Source of the DNA: Oscillospiraceae bacterium
GTDB lineage: Bacteria; Bacillota_A; Clostridia; Oscillospirales; Ruminococcaceae
DNA length: 12,748 bases
Direction of reading: 5' to 3'
NCBI GenBank assembly: GCA_017414145.1
Contig: JAFPQL010000220.1
Location: 1-12,748, forward strand
The notes beneath the pieces were generated by a model. It did no database searches. It saw only the letters and a list, made by a program, of their open reading frames with translations, and had not been told where the DNA came from. The position numbers were made by a program, and so were the translations under genes. This document shows, piece after piece, positions 1-6,152 of this stretch. Positions within the stretch are counted from its first letter, which is position 1. Every line of letters begins with the position of its first letter.

Positions 1-612
1 ATCGAGGGCATCAACCAGTGCCAGATCAATGTCAAGTCCGGTATGACCTTCCCGGCGGCGCTTCGTTCGATTCTCCGTCAGGACCCGGATATCATCATGA
101 TCGGTGAGATGCGTGACGGCGAGACCGCTGAAATCGGTATCCGCGCCGCTATCACCGGACACCTCGTGCTTTCCACCCTGCATACCAATGACGCCGCTTC
201 CACGATCGTCCGTCTGATTGACATGGGCATCCCGGCATACATGGTTGCTTCCTCGCTGATCGGCGTTGTCGCACAGCGTCTCGTCAAGGTTCTCTGCCCC
301 AAGTGCAGAAAGCAGAGAATGTCCACACCGGAAGAGAATGAGCTGATGCACATCGACCACTCCGTTCCGATTTACGATGCAGTCGGCTGCAATGAGTGCG
401 GCGGCGGTTATCGCGGCCGTACCGCAATCCACGAGATCATTCACTGCACCGGTGAGATCTCCACGCTGATTGCCAACAATGCAAGCTCCGAGATGCTTGA
501 AAAGACTGCAAGAGCAAACGGCACCAAGCTGCTGCGTGACAATGTCGCTGACCTGGTTCAGCAGGGCGTCACGACCATGGACGAGCTGGTCCGCGTGACA
601 TACACAGTCTGA
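1..612 (+). CDS. pilB: PilB/GspE-type pilus extension ATPase, C-terminal part (5' truncated by window edge)
   Basis: Cytoplasmic hexameric ATPase that powers pilin polymerisation in type IV pili. The reading frame is open from base 1, so about 203 codons are visible and the N-terminal domain and Walker A lie outside the window. Seen here: [15 protein letters not shown], the strand following the Asp box in this family; [19 protein letters not shown], the Walker B region; and [16 protein letters not shown], the His box. There are two cysteine pairs, CPKC at visible codons 99 and 102 and CNEC at 130 and 133, which form the zinc-binding tetracysteine motif. That motif is typical of PilB/GspE and absent from PilT, which separates the two paralogues in this locus. 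The stop is followed after 32 bp by pilT, so the two are probably co-transcribed. GspE of a type II secretion system is the formal alternative, but the PilT and pilin neighbours favour a pilus. Confidence 0.93.
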   Translation: MEGINQCQINVKSGMTFPAALRSILRQDPDIIMIGEMRDGETAEIGIRAAITGHLVLSTLHTNDAASTIVRLIDMGIPAYMVASSLIGVVAQRLVKVLCPKCRKQRMSTPEENELMHIDHSVPIYDAVGCNECGGGYRGRTAIHEIIHCTGEISTLIANNASSEMLEKTARANGTKLLRDNVADLVQQGVTTMDELVRVTYTV

Positions 613-644
613 TTCTATCAAATCAAGAAACGGAGGATTATCAT

Positions 645-1754
645 ATGCCTACCATTATGATTAACAAAATTCTGGATGATGTCCGTGCGCTCGGCTGCTC
701 CGACCTGCATTTCACTGTGGGCATCAATCCGGTTGTCCGTCTGCACGGCCAGCTCCGCAAGATGAGCAGTATGCCGGAAATGACGGATGAAATGATCGCA
801 GAAATCATCGAGCAGATGACCAACGAAAGACAGCGCCAGAATGTCACCAAGCACATCGACACCGACTTTTCGTTCGTGACCCGCGCCGGCTACCGTCACC
901 GCTGCAACATCTTCTTCCAGCGTGACCACGCCGCCATCGCAATCCGTCTGCTCCGCAACGATATCCCGACGCTGGACGATCTGTTCATGCCGCCGGTCAT
1001 GTCCGAATTCGCCATGCGTCCCCGCGGACTTGTCCTCATCACCGGTCCGACCGGTTCCGGTAAGTCCACGACGCTCGCCGGCATGATCGACTACATCAAC
1101 TGCAACAAGAGCGCCCATGTCATCACGATCGAGGACCCGATCGAGTATGTCCACGAGCACAAGCGCTGCATGATCAATCAGCGTGAGGTCGGCTCCGATG
1201 TGCCGGACTTCGCAATGGCACTGAGAGCGGCGCTCCGTGAAGACCCGGATGTCTTCCTCGTCGGTGAGATGCGTGACTTCGAGACCATTCAGGCTGCAAT
1301 CACCGCGGCTGAAACCGGTCACCTTGTTCTCTCGACCCTGCACACGACCTCTGCACCGGACACCATCAACCGTATCATTGACGTGTATCCGGAGCATCAG
1401 CAGGTGCAGATCCGTACCCAGCTCGCAAATGTTCTGGTCGGCGTTGTCTCCCAGACGCTGCTGCCGCTGAAGTCCGGAAACGGCCGTATCGCCGCGATGG
1501 AAATTCTCGCCGTCACCGACGCAATCTCCGCGATGATCCGTGAGGGTAAGATTCACCTGATCCTCAGCTCGATCCAGGCCGGTAAGTCGCACGGCATGAT
1601 GTGCCTCGACCAGGAGCTTGCGCGTCTGGTCAAGAACGGCACCGTCAACGAAATCGACGCACTCGAAAAGTGCCAGGACAAGACCGAATTCTATCGCTAT
1701 CTGACGGCGATGGGCGGTCAGTCCGTCATCACCCGCGAGGGTATCATCGGCTGA
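645..1754 (+). CDS. pilT: PilT-type pilus retraction ATPase
   Basis: Hexameric ATPase that drives pilus disassembly and retraction, the basis of twitching motility. At 369 aa it has the usual PilT length. In order: an N-terminal PAS-like part with CSDLHFTVGINPVVRLHG (about residues 18-35), Walker A GPTGSGKST at 134-142, Asp box/Walker B EDPDVFLVGEMRD at 199-211, and His box [11 protein letters not shown] at 224-234. A C-terminal helical part contains SSIQAGKSHGMMCLDQELA, matching the PilT C-terminal region. The tetracysteine motif of PilB is absent. The start ATG has a good GGAGG site at 632-636, eight bases upstream. It lies directly after pilB and is followed by a stem-loop at 1767. Arginine is mostly CGT/CGC, as in a well-expressed gene and unlike the CGG-rich genes further right. 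Confidence 0.95.
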   Translation: MPTIMINKILDDVRALGCSDLHFTVGINPVVRLHGQLRKMSSMPEMTDEMIAEIIEQMTNERQRQNVTKHIDTDFSFVTRAGYRHRCNIFFQRDHAAIAIRLLRNDIPTLDDLFMPPVMSEFAMRPRGLVLITGPTGSGKSTTLAGMIDYINCNKSAHVITIEDPIEYVHEHKRCMINQREVGSDVPDFAMALRAALREDPDVFLVGEMRDFETIQAAITAAETGHLVLSTLHTTSAPDTINRIIDVYPEHQQVQIRTQLANVLVGVVSQTLLPLKSGNGRIAAMEILAVTDAISAMIREGKIHLILSSIQAGKSHGMMCLDQELARLVKNGTVNEIDALEKCQDKTEFYRYLTAMGGQSVITREGIIG

Positions 1755-1766
1755 TTCAGATTTTGC

Positions 1767-1806
1767 TTTTACCTCCGGCAGTTCGACCACTCTGCCGGAG
1801 GTAAAA
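1767..1806 (+). terminator. Stem-loop after pilT (likely mRNA 3' end)
   Basis: A perfect 15-bp inverted repeat, 1767-1781 against 1792-1806, with a 10-base loop, begins 12 bases after the pilT stop. The stem core is CCTCCGGCAG. The T tract after it is short (TTT then CTATGTTTT), and the A/T run is placed on the opposite arms from a classical intrinsic terminator. It may therefore stop transcription weakly, work on both strands, or mainly protect the 3' end of the pilB-pilT message. Confidence 0.6.
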
Positions 1807-2037
1807 TTTCTATGTTTTGCATATTGATTGCAACATCCCGGACCGAAAATGTGATAATTCGACAAAAATAAACAGGATGTAAACAAGTGCGGCATTTTCC
1901 GGTGGGGAAAGACGCTTATTTCATGACAGAATGGTTACAGCATTTGTACAAAACGCCGAAAACGAAACGCAAAAAATGCCCCGAAAAGCCTGTTTCGTAA
2001 AAGTTTGTTCACACTCTCGTAAAATTGCGGAAACCTC
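1807..2037. other. Non-coding upstream region of the pilin operon
   Basis: About 230 bases without a convincing reading frame lie between the pilT stem-loop and the pilin promoter. The stretch is AT-richer than the genes around it. It holds several short repeats: TTGCA at 1817-1821 and TGCAA at 1829-1833 (inverted, 7-base spacer), GGCATTTT at 1891-1898 with its inverse AAAATGCC at 1973-1980, and the direct repeat TCGTAAAA at 1995-2002 and 2017-2024. The last pair is 22 bases apart and just upstream of the -35 box. I recognise no known RNA family or regulator site here. Confidence 0.5.
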
Positions 2038-2066
2038 TTGACTTTTTTTCTTGGTTATGATATACT
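2038..2066 (+). promoter_or_regulatory. Strong sigma-A type promoter of the pilin operon
   Basis: A -35 box TTGACT (2038-2043) and a -10 box TATACT (2061-2066) are separated by 17 bases, including a T-rich spacer. Transcription would start near 2073, giving a leader of about 105 nt before the first pilin. One mismatch in each hexamer and ideal spacing predict high activity, in keeping with the codon bias of the first pilin. Confidence 0.85.
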
Positions 2067-2076
2067 AAGACCATAG

Positions 2077-2156
2077 AGAACAGACACAGAGCTATGACGT
2101 CTAGCGGAGTGTTCTGATACTCTCAAAACGATTCTGCGGCTTCGACCGCAACGATT
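2077..2156 (+). promoter_or_regulatory. Structured 5' leader of the pilin mRNA
   Basis: Starting a few bases from the predicted transcript start, AGAACA (2077-2082) pairs with TGTTCT (2110-2115). Inside it, GCTA (2091-2094) pairs with TAGC (2102-2105) around the loop TGACGTC. A second hairpin follows, TGCGG (2135-2139) with CCGCA (2146-2150) around CTTCGA, and it is flanked by the direct repeat ACGATT (2128-2133 and 2151-2156). The leader ends just before the strong AGGAGG site. It could stabilise a very abundant mRNA or be a regulatory element. I do not see the conserved core of a class I cyclic-di-GMP riboswitch. Confidence 0.45.
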
Positions 2157-2177
2157 ATCTTGAGGAGGTAATTTATC

Positions 2178-2708
2178 ATGAAAAAGAAAGGTTTTACCCT
2201 GATTGAGCTCATCGTTGTTATCGCGATCATCGCTGTTCTGGCTGCGATCCTGATCCCGGCAATGCTCGGCTTCATCAAGAAGTCCAAGATCACCTCTGCA
2301 AACTCTGCTGCGAAGTCTATCTTCACCGCTGCACAGTCTGCTCTGACTGATATGGACACTGAGGACACCTATAACACCGGTGTTTGGAAGGAGACCTTCT
2401 CCTACGCCGGTACGCTGTCTTCCTTCTTCAACAGTGCTGCTGGTTCCGGCGCTGCTACCGGTAAGACCAACACCGCTGCTATGAAGCAGGTCTTCCAGCA
2501 GAAGGTTTACAACTACTTCACCGACATCACCAAGCTGTCCGGTGTTGCGTTCGAGATCAAGTCCGGTTCCTGCACGGCTGTTGCTGTTGTCAACGGCAAC
2601 TATCCTGGCACCACTCCGAAGCAGTATGTGGTTGATGACTATGATTCTGACACCACTTATACTAATGTCATGACCGCTCTGCTCGTGACCGCGCAGAAGA
2701 ACAACTGA
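2178..2708 (+). CDS. Type IV prepilin, probable major pilin
   Basis: Precursor of a type IV pilus subunit, inserted in the membrane by its N-terminal helix, cleaved by a prepilin peptidase and assembled by PilB. It has a short leader, MKKKG, then FTLIELIVVIAIIAVLAAIL. Cleavage is expected after Gly5, leaving the N-methylated Phe6 and the conserved Glu at mature position 5. At 176 aa (171 mature) the length is normal. The globular part is rich in Ser, Thr and Ala, contains no Arg or His, and has a single Cys near residue 134, so the disulphide-closed D-region of many Gram-negative pilins is missing. AGGAGG at 2163-2168 gives an ideal ribosome site. Codons are strongly biased (GCT for Ala, GGT, TCC, ACC), as expected of a very abundant protein. 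Cellulose-adhesion pilins of Ruminococcus albus (CbpC/GP25 type) are a plausible relative, but adhesion is not shown here. Confidence 0.93.
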   Translation: MKKKGFTLIELIVVIAIIAVLAAILIPAMLGFIKKSKITSANSAAKSIFTAAQSALTDMDTEDTYNTGVWKETFSYAGTLSSFFNSAAGSGAATGKTNTAAMKQVFQQKVYNYFTDITKLSGVAFEIKSGSCTAVAVVNGNYPGTTPKQYVVDDYDSDTTYTNVMTALLVTAQKNN

Positions 2709-2736
2709 TTCGGTTGTTGATGAATGAATGATTGTT

Positions 2737-2767
2737 GTATGGCCCTCCACGGTGTGGGGGGTCATAC
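2737..2767 (+). promoter_or_regulatory. Intercistronic hairpin between the two pilin genes
   Basis: A 14-bp stem, 2737-2750 against 2754-2767, with a 3-base loop GGT. All positions pair in RNA, two of them as G-U wobbles. There is no good T tract after it (CTTTACATC), so it is more likely a partial attenuator, an RNase processing site or a 3' stabiliser of the first pilin message than a full terminator. The ribosome site of the second pilin lies 13 bases further on. Confidence 0.6.
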
Positions 2768-2780
2768 CTTTACATCAAGA

Positions 2781-2785
2781 AGGAG
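2781..2785 (+). promoter_or_regulatory. Ribosome binding site that fixes the start of the second pilin
   Basis: AGGAG (part of AAGGAG) lies nine bases before the ATG at 2795. This selects that ATG over the longer in-frame TTG start at 2732, which would place 21 hydrophilic residues ahead of the prepilin leader and falls inside the hairpin. It also selects against the out-of-frame ATG at 2790. Confidence 0.85.
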
Positions 2786-2794
2786 TTTGATGAA

Positions 2795-3313
2795 ATGAAA
2801 AAACATGGCTTTACGCTGATCGAGCTGATCGTTGTCATTGCGATCATCGCGGTTCTGGCCGCACTGCTGATCCCTGTGATGCTGCATTTCATCGCCAAGT
2901 CAAAGATCATGTCCTCCAATTCTTCCGCAAAGGACATTTCGACCGCAGTGGTCGCTGCACTGGTCGAAATGGACACGGCGGAAATTCGCATCAATCTGCT
3001 GGATGGGTCTTATGCGTACTCCGGCGCGCTTTTTGAGTCGGATAAGAACTATAAGATCTCCTCGGCGGGCAAAACCAACACCGCCGATATGCAGAAGCTG
3101 ATTCGTGCGAAGGTCTATGATCATTTCAATCAGGTCGCAAAATTAGATTCAGTTTCCATCGCACTCAACAAAGACGGCCAGTGTCTTGGCGTCGGGGTGA
3201 TGCGGGGTGCCTATCCGGGCTCGTATCCGATTGCAATCAATTTTGAGGCGTATGAGGATCACGCGGGAGCATGGGATTCTGATCTTGCGCTCCAATATGC
3301 GCTCAGCAAGTAA
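2795..3313 (+). CDS. Type IV prepilin, second tandem paralogue (probable minor pilin)
   Basis: A 172-aa prepilin with leader MKKHG and mature start FTLIELIVVIAIIAVLAALL, carrying the cleavage-site Gly and the Glu at mature position 5. It matches the first pilin along its whole length: SKI-x-S-x-NS-x-AK after the helix, MDT around residue 60, Y-x-Y-x-GAL, GKTNTA, KVY-x-x-F, a single Cys, and the GAYPG block near the C terminus (GNYPG in the first). The pair is therefore a tandem duplication. It contains Arg and His, and its codons are far less biased (GCG/GCC/GCA mixed for Ala), which suggests much lower expression. It could be a minor pilin, a tip or adhesin subunit, or a spare variant. It is downstream of the inter-pilin hairpin and followed by a terminator, so it closes the operon. 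Confidence 0.9.
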   Translation: MKKHGFTLIELIVVIAIIAVLAALLIPVMLHFIAKSKIMSSNSSAKDISTAVVAALVEMDTAEIRINLLDGSYAYSGALFESDKNYKISSAGKTNTADMQKLIRAKVYDHFNQVAKLDSVSIALNKDGQCLGVGVMRGAYPGSYPIAINFEAYEDHAGAWDSDLALQYALSK

Positions 3314-3339
3314 CAAAGGGACGCTCTGAGCGGCCTGCG

Positions 3340-3367
3340 GGAGTCGGTGTATACCGGCTCCTTTTTT
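3340..3367 (+). terminator. Rho-independent terminator of the pilin operon
   Basis: A 9-bp stem, GGAGTCGGT (3340-3348) with ACCGGCTCC (3353-3361) containing one G-U pair, a 4-base loop GTAT, and a run of six T (3362-3367). It lies 26 bases after the stop of the second pilin. Confidence 0.9.
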
Positions 3368-3381
3368 ATGCGCTCCTGCGG

Positions 3382-3411
3382 TTGACAGAATTCGGCGCAA
3401 TCTGTTATAAT
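3382..3411 (+). promoter_or_regulatory. Consensus promoter of the two-component operon
   Basis: TTGACA (3382-3387) and TATAAT (3406-3411) are both perfect hexamers, spaced by 18 bases. Transcription would start near 3418. An upstream in-frame ATG at 3410 lies inside the -10 box and so cannot be the translation start of the mRNA made here. Such a promoter suggests constant basal expression rather than activator dependence. Confidence 0.9.
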
Positions 3412-3419
3412 GAGCACAG

Positions 3420-3447
3420 AGCGCCCGGAAATCCGAATGCCGGCGCT
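3420..3447 (+). promoter_or_regulatory. 5' UTR hairpin before the response regulator
   Basis: AGCGCC(C)GG (3420-3428) pairs with CCGGCGCT (3440-3447), eight base pairs with one bulged C and an 11-base loop. It starts within a few bases of the predicted transcript 5' end and stops four bases before the GGAGG site (3452-3456). It could protect the 5' end or modulate ribosome access. Confidence 0.5.
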
Positions 3448-3460
3448 GATCGGAGGATAT

Positions 3461-4150
3461 ATGGAACAAAAACAGATTCTGCTGGTGGACGATGATGCCG
3501 CGCTGTCGGCGATCATCGCGCAGATGCTCACCGGCTGCGGATACGAAGTCACGCGGGCGGAAACTGCGGCTGCCGCCTATGCGCTGCTGACTGACCGGCG
3601 CTTTCACCTAATCGTGCTGGATATCAATCTGCCGGACGCGACCGGCTTTGAGGTCTGTCAGGAGCTGCGGCGGGTGTCGGCTGTGCCGGTGATTTTTGCG
3701 AGTGCGCGGACTTCGGAGGATGACCGCGTCCGCGGTCTGGAGATCGGCGGAGACGACTATCTGCCGAAGCCCTACTCGTTGCGGGAGCTGCTCGCACGGG
3801 TCAACGCGCTGATCCGGCGCACATACGGCTTTGCGGAGGAGCACGAAACCGTCCGGTTCGGATCGGTCGAGGTGCGGACGGCGTCGCGCAGTGTCACGAA
3901 AAACGGCGTGCCGGTCAGTCTCGCACAGCGGGAATTTGATCTGCTGGCATACCTCTGCAAGCACCGGAATACGGCCATTGCAAAGGAGAAGCTGCTCGCG
4001 GAGGTGTGGGGTGCGTTTTCCGAGGTGGAGCCGGCGACGCTGACGGTGCATATCCGCTGGCTGCGCGAAAAGCTGGAGGATGACCCTGCCGCACCGCAGT
4101 ACATCAAGACGGTCTGGCGGCTCGGCTATATGCTGGAGGCGGACACATGA
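3461..4150 (+). CDS. OmpR/PhoB-family response regulator
   Basis: Cytoplasmic DNA-binding regulator activated by phosphoryl transfer from the neighbouring kinase. 229 aa, normal for the family. The receiver domain (about 1-115) has the acidic pocket D10-D12, phospho-acceptor D54 in VLDINLPD, Ser81 at the switch Thr/Ser position and the conserved Lys103 in LPKPY. A winged-helix output domain (about 130-226) follows, with LAQREFDLLAYLCKH, the recognition region VEPATLTVHIRWLREKLEDD and the wing end YIKTVWRLGYML. The start at 3461 is chosen because GGAGG sits at 3452-3456 and the MEQKQILLVDDD beginning is typical. The stop overlaps the kinase start by 4 bases (ATGA), indicating translational coupling. 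The most likely target is the ABC transporter promoter at about 5310-5360. Confidence 0.93.
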   Translation: MEQKQILLVDDDAALSAIIAQMLTGCGYEVTRAETAAAAYALLTDRRFHLIVLDINLPDATGFEVCQELRRVSAVPVIFASARTSEDDRVRGLEIGGDDYLPKPYSLRELLARVNALIRRTYGFAEEHETVRFGSVEVRTASRSVTKNGVPVSLAQREFDLLAYLCKHRNTAIAKEKLLAEVWGAFSEVEPATLTVHIRWLREKLEDDPAAPQYIKTVWRLGYMLEADT

Positions 4151-5271
4151 AAAAGCTGATTCTGTTCGCGCTGCTCGCGGCGGCGCTCCTGACGGCGGCG
4201 GCGTATCTGCTTTCCCGTCCCGTGCAGATGTATCAGATGCAGGACACTGTGGTCGCGCTGAACGAAATCGGGCAGCTTGCCGATGCGGGACAGGCAGGAC
4301 AGGCGTCCGCAAAAGCGGCGGAGCTTGCGGAAACTCTCCGCACACTGCCGGACACGCCCGCCGATTTCCGGATTCCGCTGATGTACGGCATCTCGCTGCT
4401 GTTTCTCGCGGCGGCGACGGCATACGGCTGCATCGCGGTCGTCCGGCCGTTTGAGAAGCTCAGCCGGTTCGCCGACGAGATCGCAAACGGCAATTTCGAT
4501 CTGCCGCTGCGCTATGAGCGCTCCAACTATTTCGGGAAATTCACATGGGGATTTGACCGGATGCGGCGGGAGATCACCAATGCCCGCGCCTGTGAGAAGG
4601 CGGCAATCGAAAACAATAAAACGGTCATCGCGTCGCTCTCGCACGACATCAAGACGCCGGTGGCTTCGGTGCGCGCCTATGCCGAGGCACTGGACATGGG
4701 TATGGATCAGACGCCGGAGCTGCGGGCGGAGTATCTCAGCACGATGATGCGAAAATGCGACGAAATCACGAAGCTGACCGACGATATGCTGCTGCACGCG
4801 CTCTCCGATCTCGGCAGCCTGCACATGAACCCGCAGTGCTTTGACCTCGGCGCGCTGACGGAGCAGACCGTCCGCGACCTGACCGCCGGTACCTCGGATA
4901 TCCGCTTCACAAAGCCGCTGTTTACGGCGGAGGTCTATGCTGACCCCGTCCGGATTGCGCAGGTGCTTGAGAATCTGATTCACAATGCGCGCAAGTACGC
5001 GGGGACGGAGATTGCGATTTCGATTACGAGGGATGCGGACGGCGTGCAGCTTCATGTGCAGGATACGGGCGGCGGCATTCCGGACAGCGATCTGCCGTTC
5101 ATCTGCGAACGGTTTTACCGCGGGAAAAACTGCGGCACGGCGCCGGGCGCGGGACTGGGGCTGTATATCGTCCGGTATATCGCGGAGCAGTCCGGCGGGA
5201 CGCTGACACTGGAAAATCGCGGCGGCGGACTGCACGCAGCCGTCACACTGCCCGCCGGCAGTGCCGACTGA
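4147..5271 (+). CDS. Membrane sensor histidine kinase
   Basis: Sensor kinase partner of the regulator just upstream. 374 aa with two membrane helices, about 4-22 and 78-99, enclosing a small outside segment of about 55 residues that is Ala/Gln-rich and has no Cys. A HAMP-like linker follows (about 100-150). The dimerisation H box is SLSHDIKTP, with phospho-accepting His166. The ATPase domain has the N box (LIHNARKYA, Asn280), G1 (DTGGGIP, Asp306), the F-box segment ERFYRG and G2 (GAGLGL, 334-339), so all catalytic motifs are intact. GGAGG at 4135-4139 inside the end of the regulator gene serves its ATG. The outside domain makes it different from intramembrane-sensing BceS-type kinases, although it sits beside an ABC exporter in the same way. 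The ligand is unknown. Confidence 0.92.
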   Translation: MKKLILFALLAAALLTAAAYLLSRPVQMYQMQDTVVALNEIGQLADAGQAGQASAKAAELAETLRTLPDTPADFRIPLMYGISLLFLAAATAYGCIAVVRPFEKLSRFADEIANGNFDLPLRYERSNYFGKFTWGFDRMRREITNARACEKAAIENNKTVIASLSHDIKTPVASVRAYAEALDMGMDQTPELRAEYLSTMMRKCDEITKLTDDMLLHALSDLGSLHMNPQCFDLGALTEQTVRDLTAGTSDIRFTKPLFTAEVYADPVRIAQVLENLIHNARKYAGTEIAISITRDADGVQLHVQDTGGGIPDSDLPFICERFYRGKNCGTAPGAGLGLYIVRYIAEQSGGTLTLENRGGGLHAAVTLPAGSAD

Positions 5272-5318
5272 CAGCATCAGGGCGAAGCAGAACGGATGCG
5301 GAGACGGCCTGTCATAAG

Positions 5319-5355
5319 GATTTCTTAATAGATTCCGTGCTATGATAGAGCTATC
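5319..5355 (+). promoter_or_regulatory. Candidate regulated promoter/operator of the ABC operon
   Basis: In the 108-bp gap after the kinase gene, TATGAT (5341-5346) is a fair -10 box, but there is no recognisable -35 at the right distance. A TTTCTTAAT tract (5321-5329) lies there instead. GATAG-AG-CTATC (5344-5355) is a perfect inverted repeat over the -10/+1 area, and GCTAT is repeated 11 bases apart (5339-5343 and 5350-5354). A weak -35 with repeats upstream is what one expects of a promoter switched on by an OmpR-family regulator. Read-through from the kinase gene is also possible, as no terminator is seen in the gap. Confidence 0.4.
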
Positions 5356-5379
5356 AAATCCGGAAGGCGGGAAACCAGT

Positions 5380-6144
5380 ATGGAAAAACAGGCGATTTTA
5401 ACAGCAAAGGGACTCAGTAAGAGCTTCGCGCACAACGGCGGACAGGTTCATGTCTTAAACGGCATCGACCTGACTGTATATGCGGGCGATTTCACCGCAA
5501 TCATGGGCGCGTCCGGTTCGGGCAAATCGACGCTGCTCTATGCCCTGAGCGGCATGGACCGCGCCACCGCGGGCGAAGTGCTTTACAAGGGCGGCGATCT
5601 GGTCAAAATGCGGGAATCGGAGCTGACGGCACTGCGGCACAGCGATTTCGGCTTCATCTTCCAGCAGATGCACTTGGTCAGCAATCTCAGTTTGCGGGAG
5701 AATGTCACCGTGCCGGGCTATCTGGACCGCTCCCGCAGTGCAAAGGAGACCGATGCGCGTGCGGACAGTCTCCTTACGCAGATGGGTCTGCAGCACATTG
5801 CCGCGCATCTGCCGTCACAGTGCTCTGGCGGCGAACAGCAGCGCTGCGCGATCGCAAGGGCGATCATTCACGAGCCGGTGCTGCTCTTTGCGGATGAACC
5901 GACCGGCGCACTCAACCGCCGGAACACGACCGAGGTGCTGGACCTGCTGACCGAACTGAACCGGCAGGGGCAGAGCATCCTCATGGTCACGCATGACCCG
6001 CGTGCCGCACGCCGCGCAAACCGCGTCATCTATCTCTCTGACGGAAAAATCGTGCGGGAGCTTTCCCTGCCGCCCTATGATCCGGCAGCGGAAAGGGAGC
6101 GCGAGGAACAGGTCGGCGCATGGCTGACCGCACTGGAATGGTGA
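5380..6144 (+). CDS. ABC transporter ATP-binding protein (MacB/LolD type)
   Basis: Nucleotide-binding subunit that energises the permease encoded next to it. 254 aa. Walker A GASGSGKS at 43-50, Q-loop FQQ at 94-96, signature CSGGEQQR at 148-155 (Cys replaces the usual Leu of LSGGQ, and Glu replaces Gln), Walker B LLFADEP at 168-174 with catalytic Glu173, and H-loop His205 in MVTHD. The sequence type is that of the ATPases pairing with FtsX-like permeases (MacB, LolD, FtsE, BceA), which drive conformational work across the membrane more than classical import. About 30 extra charged residues follow the conserved domain. The ribosome site is GGAAGG at 5362-5367. The gene overlaps or abuts the permease start, depending on which ATG is used. 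Confidence 0.94.
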   Translation: MEKQAILTAKGLSKSFAHNGGQVHVLNGIDLTVYAGDFTAIMGASGSGKSTLLYALSGMDRATAGEVLYKGGDLVKMRESELTALRHSDFGFIFQQMHLVSNLSLRENVTVPGYLDRSRSAKETDARADSLLTQMGLQHIAAHLPSQCSGGEQQRCAIARAIIHEPVLLFADEPTGALNRRNTTEVLDLLTELNRQGQSILMVTHDPRAARRANRVIYLSDGKIVRELSLPPYDPAAEREREEQVGAWLTALEW

Positions 6145-6152
6145 GGTGCGTC

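Noticed and set aside
1767..1806. Small RNA gene or insertion-sequence end
   Set aside because: A single stem-loop directly after a stop codon, without a promoter, a transposase or target duplications, is best read as an mRNA end.
618..1895. Long open frame of 425 codons on the minus strand over pilT
   Set aside because: It is antisense to a clear PilT with all motifs. It has no recognisable domain, and long antisense frames arise easily from the GC-biased third codon positions.
2067..2177. Cyclic-di-GMP class I riboswitch before the pilin
   Set aside because: The conserved core segments of the GEMM-I fold are not present; only unassigned hairpins are visible.
2732..2794. Longer TTG start for the second pilin
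   Set aside because: It would add 21 hydrophilic residues before the prepilin leader and lies in the hairpin; the AGGAG at 2781-2785 points to ATG 2795.
4126..5277. Open frame of 383 codons on the minus strand over the histidine kinase
   Set aside because: It mirrors the kinase gene almost exactly, has a composition rich in Arg/His/Gln and no domain; a shadow of the real gene.
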